Position numbers and translations under genes: made by a program
Shown here: positions 17,472 through 24,265 of the stretch, one piece after another
Layout: each line of letters opens with the position of its first letter
Numbering within the stretch: position 1 is the first letter of the stretch
The notes under the pieces: generated by a model
Database searches by the model: none
The model's input: the letters and a program-made list of their open reading frames with translations, nothing else
Told to the model about the DNA's origin: nothing
Source: JAEUMD01 sp044222395
GTDB taxonomy: Bacteria; Pseudomonadota; Alphaproteobacteria; Rhizobiales; Hyphomicrobiaceae
Assembly: GCA_044222395.1 (NCBI GenBank)
Contig: JBGANK010000014.1
Span: 1-64,000 of the forward strand
Length of the DNA stretch: 64,000 nt
Direction of reading: 5' to 3'

Positions 17472-17696
17472 ATGACCGATGCAGCAGACAAGCCCCAACG
17501 ACGCGAGGTTGATCCGCGCTTGCTGGCACTGCTTGCCTGCCCGGTGACCAAGCGCCCGTTGCGATATGATGTCGAGAGTCAGGAACTGGTGTCGGTGGCC
17601 GCGCGACTGGCATTCCCCATTCGCGATGGCGTTCCGCTGCTGACCATGGATGCGGCGCGCACGCTCGACGACGCCGATCCGGCGGTGAAGCCGTAG
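17472..17696 (+). CDS. Trm112 family protein (UPF0434)
   Basis: A 74-residue protein with the bacterial Trm112 pattern: 'DPRLLALLACPVTKRPLRYD' followed by 'ELVSVAARLAFPIRDGVPLL'. Only one of the zinc cysteines is left (the C-P-V-T site), as in most bacterial homologues. Eukaryotic Trm112 activates several methyltransferases; bacterial partners are mostly unknown. It ends the ybbN - LonN - Trm112 run. Confidence 0.93.
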   Translation: MTDAADKPQRREVDPRLLALLACPVTKRPLRYDVESQELVSVAARLAFPIRDGVPLLTMDAARTLDDADPAVKP

Positions 17697-17838
17697 GGAT
17701 CGCCCTTAGCACGGTTCGTGCCAAAACCCCGTCGCGGTTCACAACTTAATCGAATTTTGACCTTGTCGTTTGAGCCTTTGTAAAAGGCGCTGTGGTTCGC
17801 TGGAAGCTGTTGTTTTCGGGGGATCCAGGTATCCGCAA

Positions 17839-20349
17839 GTGATCAAGCTTGAGCATAACCCGGAGACGCCGAACGCTCCGGCTGGCCGTCCGTTGCGGCG
17901 CCGGTTGAGCCGTGCGTCGTTCATGCGTCTCTCTGCGGCGCTGAGCAGCTCGCGACATGGCGCGCGCGTTCGTCGCAAGTGGTACGCAGGCTGGCTCAGT
18001 GCACTTGCGTCGCCCTTGCCTCTGGCGGCCGCTGGCGCGCTGCTTTTGTTGTCGGGCCTTGCGCTGCTCGACGCGCCGTTCAGTCTTGCCCATCTGATTC
18101 TCGTTTCGGCCGCCGCCCTGCTCGCCCTGTCGACTCACCTCGCACTTTCCATGCACCGGGATCTGGCGAAAGTTCGTGCCCAGCCGACGAGCGATCGCTT
18201 CGCGAACCTGTTTGAAACCTTGGAGCATCGCCTCGAGGAATTGCAGGACGTGCACTGGGAGATCTCCGAATCGGACATCCGCTACAGGGATCTGCTCGAT
18301 CAGCAGAGCGACGTCATTTCGCGGCGCGACGGCAGCGGGCGGCTGACTTTCGTCAATTCTGCGTTCGTGCGCGTGTTCGGTGTCGCAGCCGAGGCCGCAT
18401 TGGAAAAGCCATTCACGCCGAATGCGATCGCCGTCGGCGAATTGCCGCCGCTCGACTTGGGCTCGCCCGAGCAGGGCCGCCGCTATCTGCAACAGGTGGA
18501 GACCACCAGGGGCCCGCGATGGTACGCGTGGGACGAGCACGCGGTGCCCGCCGTCGATGGCTCCGGCGGCGAGGTCCAGATCGTCGGACGCGATGTCACC
18601 GAGGAATGCAATCGTGCCGTCGAGCTTGCCGAGGCGCGCGATCAGGCCGAGGCGGCCAACCGCGCCAAGTCGCGCTTCCTTGCCGCGATGAGTCACGAGA
18701 TCCGCACGCCCATGAACGGCATCCTGGGTATGGCATCGCTGCTCCGCGAAACCTGTCTCAGCGACGAGCAGACCACCTATGTCGATGCCGTTGATCAGTC
18801 GGCGCGCGTGCTCGTGGCGCTGATCGACGAGATCCTCGACTTCTCCAAGATCGAGGCGGGCAAGGTGCTCCTGTCGACTGGTCCGTTCAACCTTGCCGAT
18901 ACGGCCCAGGGTGTGATCGAGCTGCTATCGCCGCGCGCTCATGACAAGGGCCTTGAACTTGCATTGACCGTCGACGAGATCGCGGCCGGCACACTCATCG
19001 GTGACGAGGACCGGGTTCGTCAGATCTTGCTCAACCTGCTGTCGAACGCCGTCAAATTCACGGACAGCGGCGGCATCGCGGTGACAATTGACGGACGCGC
19101 GAAGGAAGGCAGCGACGACGAGATCATGATCGAGATCGCCGTTGAGGATAGCGGAATCGGGCTTTCCGCGGAGGACATGCGGCGCTTGTTCCTTGAATTC
19201 GAGCAGGGCGATTCCGCACAACGGCGCCATCGGGGTGGCACCGGGCTCGGGCTGGCCATTTCAAAGCGCCTCGCCCGCGCCATGGGCGGCGACATACGCG
19301 TATCATCGACGCCCGGTAAGGGTTCCGTGTTCATCGCCGAGATCGTGCTGAAGGATGCTGCCCAGGGCCGCGATGCGGCGCAGGCTGCGGCGATCGAACT
19401 GGATGAGGTCCATCACGTGTTGCTGGCCATGGATCCCGGCGTCGAGCGAAGGTCGATAGCTCATATGCTTCGTTCAGCCGGACAGCACGTCACCGAGATC
19501 CCGCTCACGCACGCACTCGATGCGATCGCGCGTGCCGCCACTGTTGGACGTGCCGTCGATCGCGTCATCGTCGATGTCGGCTGTGATGCAGAACTGGCTG
19601 GTGGCGCACTCGCGGCCGCCCGTGACATTGCCGCAGGCCGCGTCGTCGTCGGCATCGTCACAGTCAACGTCCTGGCGCGTGCAGGCTTGACGGCGTTCCG
19701 CAGCAAGGGCTTCGAGCGATACCTGATCCGCCCGGTTCGTGTCCGGTCGTTGCTCCAGCAACTTGCCGATGTGCCATGGCCCGATACGGCAATGGCCGCA
19801 GTCGCAAGCGGCGGCGTTGCCGACACTGGCGCTCATGCGGTCGTCGAGCCGCGGTTGATCGAGAGCGGCTACATGGGCACACCATCCCTCGAAGCGCCAG
19901 TCAGTGTGCTGCTCGTCGAGGATAACGAAATCAACGCCCTCCTGGCCCGCCGCGTACTGGAGAAATGCGGCTGTCGCGTCGAGCACCGCAGCGATGGCAC
20001 GGCAGGTGTCGCCTGCGCGATCGAGACGTTTGATGGCACGCGTCCGCCGTTCGACCTCATTCTGATGGACATTCACATGCCCGGGCTCGATGGCATCGCC
20101 GCCGCCCAGGCAATCAAGTCTGCCTACGAGTCACGCCGCAAATCGGATACCTCCAGTTCGCCCACTAGGCATCCAACGATCGTGACCTTGACTGCAAATG
20201 CTTTCCCGGAGGATCGCGAGCGTTGCTTGCGGGCGGGATTGGATGACTATTTGGCCAAGCCGTTCGATGCCGACGATCTCAAGGCACTGTTGCGGACTTG
20301 GGTGCCCGAAGCTGTTCCGAGCAGCAAGGGCCGGTATGGTCGGCGCTGA
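17839..20349 (+). CDS. Hybrid sensor histidine kinase with PAS and receiver domains
   Basis: An ~836-residue membrane sensor. Two hydrophobic helices lie near residues 45-95 ('LPLAAAGALLLLSGLALL', 'LILVSAAALLALSTHLAL'), then a PAS domain (~residues 140-255), a HisKA domain with phosphoacceptor in 'MSHEIRTPMNGILG' (His286), an HATPase_c domain with N-box 'LLNLLSNAVKFT' and G-boxes 'DSGIGLS', 'GGTGLGLAI', a degenerate receiver-like region (~500-640) and a C-terminal receiver with acidic pair 'LLVEDNE' and phosphoacceptor in 'LILMDIHMPG' (Asp744). The GTG at 17839 is preceded by an AGG; a TTG at 17770 is an alternative. It may be an orphan: no response regulator gene adjoins it. Architecture resembles cell-cycle kinases of alphaproteobacteria, but I cannot assign a pathway. 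Confidence 0.93.
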   Translation: MIKLEHNPETPNAPAGRPLRRRLSRASFMRLSAALSSSRHGARVRRKWYAGWLSALASPLPLAAAGALLLLSGLALLDAPFSLAHLILVSAAALLALSTHLALSMHRDLAKVRAQPTSDRFANLFETLEHRLEELQDVHWEISESDIRYRDLLDQQSDVISRRDGSGRLTFVNSAFVRVFGVAAEAALEKPFTPNAIAVGELPPLDLGSPEQGRRYLQQVETTRGPRWYAWDEHAVPAVDGSGGEVQIVGRDVTEECNRAVELAEARDQAEAANRAKSRFLAAMSHEIRTPMNGILGMASLLRETCLSDEQTTYVDAVDQSARVLVALIDEILDFSKIEAGKVLLSTGPFNLADTAQGVIELLSPRAHDKGLELALTVDEIAAGTLIGDEDRVRQILLNLLSNAVKFTDSGGIAVTIDGRAKEGSDDEIMIEIAVEDSGIGLSAEDMRRLFLEFEQGDSAQRRHRGGTGLGLAISKRLARAMGGDIRVSSTPGKGSVFIAEIVLKDAAQGRDAAQAAAIELDEVHHVLLAMDPGVERRSIAHMLRSAGQHVTEIPLTHALDAIARAATVGRAVDRVIVDVGCDAELAGGALAAARDIAAGRVVVGIVTVNVLARAGLTAFRSKGFERYLIRPVRVRSLLQQLADVPWPDTAMAAVASGGVADTGAHAVVEPRLIESGYMGTPSLEAPVSVLLVEDNEINALLARRVLEKCGCRVEHRSDGTAGVACAIETFDGTRPPFDLILMDIHMPGLDGIAAAQAIKSAYESRRKSDTSSSPTRHPTIVTLTANAFPEDRERCLRAGLDDYLAKPFDADDLKALLRTWVPEAVPSSKGRYGRR

Positions 20350-20544
20350 TCGTCGCCTGTCGTTCATGGCGCTTCAGCTGATCGCATCGCTGCAATGGCG
20401 CCGGCACAGCGTCGTAGATCCGTCACCGATCGCTGTTACGCCTTGATTGGCAGTCATGATTCGATAAGCGACCTCGCTTTGCGGGGCCGACCGCACGCAA
20501 GTGTTGAAAACCAGGCATTGCCGCAGCAACGCAAAGGGGGCACG

Positions 20545-20613
20545 ATGTGCATGGCGAAGCGCTTCAGAATGCTCGCCGCTCGGCGGTTCGGCAAAGCCTG
20601 CAGAGACCACTGA
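20545..20613 (+). CDS. Putative 22-residue basic leader peptide ahead of olsB
   Basis: A short ORF, ATG-TGC-ATG-GCG at 20545 to TGA at 20611-20613, encoding 22 residues (MCMAKRFRMLAARRFGKACR plus two). It is strongly basic (eight Lys/Arg). A strong Shine-Dalgarno AAAGGGGG sits 5-6 nt before its ATG, whereas olsB itself has almost none. The stop overlaps the olsB start as TGATG, the standard arrangement for translational coupling. It may therefore be a leader ORF that delivers ribosomes to olsB. There is no homology that I recognise, and the peptide might not be functional in itself. Confidence 0.4.
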   Translation: MCMAKRFRMLAARRFGKACRDH

Positions 20614-21548
20614 TGACAGAAAAGCTTGTGCGCCATGGTCACGGGTTCATCGGCACCATCGTACCTGAGCTGCCGCTCGAAACGTCGTTGCTGCGCAAAC
20701 CCGCGTCACATCCTCGCGTCTATGGCCGCGTCGGAGATCTCGAGGTGCGCTTGGCCGAAGATCCGATGGACGTGCGGCGTGCCCAGCGGCTGCGCTACGA
20801 CGTCTTCTACAAGGAGATGTCTGCTACGCCGACTCTGAAGGCCGAATTACGCAAGCGCGACGAGGACCCCTACGACGCAATCTGCGATCATCTGCTCGTC
20901 GTCGATCATGCGAAAGACGTGGCGGCAACGTGGCGCTCTTCGCGTCATGCCAATGTGGTTGGTACCTATCGCCTGTTGCGGCAGGATGTGGCCGAGCGAC
21001 ACAAGGGCTTCTACACCCAGGGCGAGTACGACATCGCGCCGCTGCTGAAGCGCCGCGCTGCAACCCACCGCTTTCTCGAGGTGGGTCGTTCGTGCGTCTT
21101 GAAGCCCTACCGAAATCGCCGCACGGTCGAACTGCTGTGGCACGGCCTGTGGACCTACGTGCGCGAACACCACCTCGATGTGATGATCGGCTGCGCAAGC
21201 TTCGAGGGAACCGATCCGCAAGCTCACGCCGTTGCGCTGTCTTTCCTGCACCACAACGCGCTGGCGCCAGAGGAATGGCGCTGCGCCGCCCATCCGCACC
21301 TTTATCAGCGCATGGATCTGCTGCCCAAGCAGGAGATTGATGCCAAGGCCGCGCTCAAGGCCCTGCCGCCGCTGATCAAAGGCTACCTGCGCCTCGGTGC
21401 ATTCATCGGCGATGGCGCCGTGATCGATCGCCAGTTCGGCACCACAGATGTGCTGATCGTCCTGCCGGTCGAGAAAATCGATCCGCGCTACTTCGGCCAC
21501 TTCGGCGCGCCCGATGAGAAGAAGAGCCGTATCGCGCAGGACTCCTGA
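20613..21548 (+). CDS. olsB: L-ornithine N(alpha)-acyltransferase OlsB-like
   Basis: A 311-residue GNAT-fold protein of the hemolysin-like acyltransferase family. OlsB transfers a 3-hydroxyacyl group from acyl-carrier protein to ornithine, making lyso-ornithine lipid; OlsA (a PlsC-type enzyme) then adds the second acyl chain. Visible motifs are 'VRLAEDPMDVRRAQRLRYDVFYKEM', 'DEDPYDAICDHLLVVD', 'VVGTYRLL', 'FLEVGRSCVLKPYRNRRTVELLW' and 'IGCASFEGTDP', all diagnostic of the family. Start at 20613 overlaps the stop of the short leader ORF. A PlsC-like gene lies 18 kb downstream at 39249, but whether it is OlsA is unknown. Convergent with maeB, 16 bp gap. Confidence 0.88.
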   Translation: MTEKLVRHGHGFIGTIVPELPLETSLLRKPASHPRVYGRVGDLEVRLAEDPMDVRRAQRLRYDVFYKEMSATPTLKAELRKRDEDPYDAICDHLLVVDHAKDVAATWRSSRHANVVGTYRLLRQDVAERHKGFYTQGEYDIAPLLKRRAATHRFLEVGRSCVLKPYRNRRTVELLWHGLWTYVREHHLDVMIGCASFEGTDPQAHAVALSFLHHNALAPEEWRCAAHPHLYQRMDLLPKQEIDAKAALKALPPLIKGYLRLGAFIGDGAVIDRQFGTTDVLIVLPVEKIDPRYFGHFGAPDEKKSRIAQDS

Positions 21549-21564
21549 CCACGCACACCCCGCC

Positions 21565-23835
21565 CTACTGGTTCACGTCATAGGCCGCCAGTGCGGCGAC
21601 ATTGACGATGTCGGTGTCGCGCGCGCCGAGCGAGCAGATCTGGATCGAATGATCGAGCCCGACCAGCAGCGGCCCGATGATGGTCGCCCCGCCCAGCTCG
21701 CGCAGCATCTTGGTCGAGATCGAAGCGGCGTGGAACGCCGGCATGATGAGCACGTTCGCAGTGTCGCTGAGCCGGCAGAACGGGTAGAGCTTCATGAGGT
21801 TGCGGTTGAGCGCAACATCAGCCGCCATGTCGCCATCATATTCGAAATCGGCGCCCTTGCTGTCGAGAATGGCAATCGCCTCGCGTACTTCATCCGAGCG
21901 CTCGCCGCGCGGCTGCCCGAATGTCGAATAGGTGAGGAACGCCACGCGCGGCTCGATGCCGAAGTTGCGCGCGGCGCGTGCGGCTTCCTCGGCAATGTAG
22001 ACGAGCTGCTCGGTAGTCGGGATGTTGTGGATCGAGGTGTCGGCGATCAGCACCGCGCGTCCGCGCACGATGGCGAGCGAGATGCCGATCACGTGCCGCC
22101 CCGGCGCCGGATCGATCACCCGCAGCACGTCGCGATAGACGCTGGTGAAGTTGCGTGTCACGCCCGACACCATGGCGTCGGCGTGCCCGTGCGCCACCAT
22201 CAGTGCCGCGAAGATGTTGCGCTCGTTGTTGACGAGGCGCACGCAATCGCGCCTCAGATAGCCGCGCCTCTGCAAGCGCTTGTAGAGATAGTCGGTGAAT
22301 TCTTCGGCGTAGGGCGACTTGCGGGTGTCGTGCAGCTCCATCTCGTCGCGCAGCGGAACGCCGAGCTCGCGGAAGTTTTCGCGCACCCTTTCTTCCATGC
22401 CCACCAGCAGCGGCTGGCCGAAGCCTTGCGTCAGGAACGCATTGGCGGCGCGGATCACGGCCTGATCCTCGCCCTCCGCGAAGATCACGCGCTTGGGCTC
22501 CGACTTCACCTTCTCGAATGTCGATTGCAGCCAGCCGACCAGCGGATCGAGGCGCCCCTGCAGTCGCGCCACGTAGGCGTCCATGTCGATGATCGGCTTG
22601 CGCGCAACCCCCGAATCCATCGCCGCCCGCGCCACCGCGGGCGCCACGTGCCAGATGATACGTGCATCGAACGCCGCCGGGATGATGTAGCTCCGCCCGA
22701 ATGATGGCCTTAGCCCGTGAAAGGCGGAAGCCACATGGTCCGGCACAGCGGTGCGCGCGAGTTCCGCCAATGCACGCGCGGCCGCCACCTTCATCGGTTC
22801 GTTGATGGTCGATGCCTGCACGTCGAGCGCGCCGCGGAAGATGAACGGGAAGCAAAGCACGTTGTTGACCTGGTTGGGATAGTCCGAGCGGCCGGTAGCG
22901 ATGATCGCATCGTCGCGCGTTGCCATGACGTCTTCCGGATTGATTTCGGGCTCCGGGTTGGCCATCGCGAAGATGATCGGGTTTGCCGCCATGCTCTCGA
23001 CCATCTCGGAACTCACGATGCCACCCGCAGATAGACCGAGGAAGATGTCGGCGCCTTTCATGATCTCGGCCAGCTTGCGCGCCCTGGTGTCTTGCGCGAA
23101 CGGCTCCTTCCATTGGTCCATCAGCTCGGTGCGGCCCTTGTAGACGACCCCGGCGATGTCGGAGACGAAGATGTTCTCGCGCCGCATGCCGAGGCTGACG
23201 AGCAGGTTGAGGCAGGCGAGGGCCGCCGCACCCGCTCCCGAACAGGCGAGCTTCACGTCTTCGATCCGCTTGCCCGCAACCTCCAGGCCGTTGAGGATCG
23301 CCGCTCCGACCACGATCGCCGTGCCGTGCTGGTCGTCGTGGAACACGGGGATGTCCAGCATCCCTTTGAGGCGCTCCTCGATGATGAAGCAGTCGGGTGC
23401 CTTGATGTCTTCCAGGTTGATGCCGCCGAACGACGGGCCGAGATAGCGCACGGCATTGACGAACTGGTCCACATCCTGCGTGTCGACCAGCAGATCGATG
23501 GCATCGATGTCGGCGAACCGCTTGAACAGCGCACCCTTGCCTTCCATCACCGGCTTGGCGGCCAGTGCGCCGAGATTGCCCAGGCCGAGGATCGCGGTGC
23601 CGTTGGAGACGACAGCCACCAGATTTCCCTTGTTGGTGTAGTCATAGGCGGACGACGGGTCATCCGCGATCGCCCGTACCGGGACGGCGACCCCGGGCGA
23701 ATAGGCCAGCGACAGATCGCGCTGCGTGGTGAGCGGCTTTGTCGGTGTGATCTCGAGCTTGCCGGGCTTGCCCTGCGCATGGAACTGCAAGGCTTCCTGC
23801 TCTGTAAAACGGGCGTCTGCGAACCGTGTGGCCAT
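21565..23835 (-). CDS. maeB: NADP-dependent malic enzyme, MaeB type (malic + phosphotransacetylase-like domains)
   Basis: A 756-residue fusion. Residues ~1-430 form the malic enzyme (oxidative decarboxylation of malate to pyruvate): 'LSLAYSPGVAVPVRAI', 'NKGNLVAVVSNGTAILGLGNLG', 'FHDDQHGTAIVVGAAILNGL' and the Rossmann 'CSGAGAAALACLNLL'. Residues ~430-756 are the phosphotransacetylase-like domain ('VIFAEGEDQAVIRAA', 'VMIMPAFHAASISTKML'-type end 'GGATIIGPLLVGLDHSIQI'), which in rhizobial enzymes is regulatory and binds acetyl-CoA. Start at 23835 gives the family N-terminus; the open frame to 24066 is non-homologous. It is divergent from mutS across a repeat-containing gap. Confidence 0.96.
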   Translation of the reverse strand: MATRFADARFTEQEALQFHAQGKPGKLEITPTKPLTTQRDLSLAYSPGVAVPVRAIADDPSSAYDYTNKGNLVAVVSNGTAILGLGNLGALAAKPVMEGKGALFKRFADIDAIDLLVDTQDVDQFVNAVRYLGPSFGGINLEDIKAPDCFIIEERLKGMLDIPVFHDDQHGTAIVVGAAILNGLEVAGKRIEDVKLACSGAGAAALACLNLLVSLGMRRENIFVSDIAGVVYKGRTELMDQWKEPFAQDTRARKLAEIMKGADIFLGLSAGGIVSSEMVESMAANPIIFAMANPEPEINPEDVMATRDDAIIATGRSDYPNQVNNVLCFPFIFRGALDVQASTINEPMKVAAARALAELARTAVPDHVASAFHGLRPSFGRSYIIPAAFDARIIWHVAPAVARAAMDSGVARKPIIDMDAYVARLQGRLDPLVGWLQSTFEKVKSEPKRVIFAEGEDQAVIRAANAFLTQGFGQPLLVGMEERVRENFRELGVPLRDEMELHDTRKSPYAEEFTDYLYKRLQRRGYLRRDCVRLVNNERNIFAALMVAHGHADAMVSGVTRNFTSVYRDVLRVIDPAPGRHVIGISLAIVRGRAVLIADTSIHNIPTTEQLVYIAEEAARAARNFGIEPRVAFLTYSTFGQPRGERSDEVREAIAILDSKGADFEYDGDMAADVALNRNLMKLYPFCRLSDTANVLIMPAFHAASISTKMLRELGGATIIGPLLVGLDHSIQICSLGARDTDIVNVAALAAYDVNQ

Positions 23836-24080
23836 GTCGATAAGCTTCACATTCTGAAGTTGGGTCCGTGGCGGGTATATGGAAGGAGCGTGCAGGGCAA
23901 TCCGTGAGCCCCGCCACCCCTGACGCACGCGGCCGGCACGATAGGGTGCGTCGCCGTGGTATACAACTCCGCGAAGGTCGACAATCGGCCGCGCTCGGAC
24001 GTCGCGGGAGGAACTCGTGCACAGGTGTCGTTCCCTGTGGCTTGCGCGCGCTTTGCGCCGCGCCAAGGGTGTGGTTTAGA
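23836..24080. other. Upstream region of maeB, no gene seen
   Basis: This part of the 430-bp maeB-mutS gap shows no ORF I would support. It probably holds the maeB promoter on the minus strand. I do not see a confident -35/-10 pair. Confidence 0.4.
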
Positions 24081-24185
24081 GCATGTTTAGCTGAAGTGTG
24101 CAGCGGTTCAGCGTGAAAAACATGCTCAAACAAGGGGCATGTTTAGCTGAAGTGTGCAGCGGTTCAGCGTGAAAAACATGCTCAA
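24081..24185. repeat. Two tandem copies of a 49-bp palindromic element (period 56)
   Basis: Units at 24081-24129 and 24137-24185 are identical over 49 bp (start GCATGTTTAGCTGAA, end AAAAACATGCTCAA), separated by the 7-bp spacer ACAAGGG. Each unit is itself an interrupted palindrome: AGCATGTTT...AAACATGCT outside and GCTGAA...TTCAGC inside, so it can fold as a cruciform or mRNA hairpin. The layout resembles the 'AGCATGATCC...GGATCATGCT' interspersed palindromes of Rhizobiales. It lies between divergent maeB and mutS. Confidence 0.9.
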
Positions 24186-24202
24186 GGCAATGGGATAAAG
24201 CG

Positions 24203-24229
24203 CGTTCGCGATCCAGTCAAAAGCGAACG
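24203..24229. repeat. Third hairpin of the same repeat cluster
   Basis: CGTTCGC (24203-24209) and GCGAACG (24223-24229) form a 7-bp stem with a 13-nt loop (gatccagtcaaaa). In rhizobial genomes a similar 'GCGTTCGC...TCAAAAGCGAACG' module commonly follows the CATG palindrome, so this is probably the other half of one composite repeat. Confidence 0.6.
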
Positions 24230-24265
24230 AGGTCTCAAGACCTTGAGGCAGGCTCCGGGGGTGTG

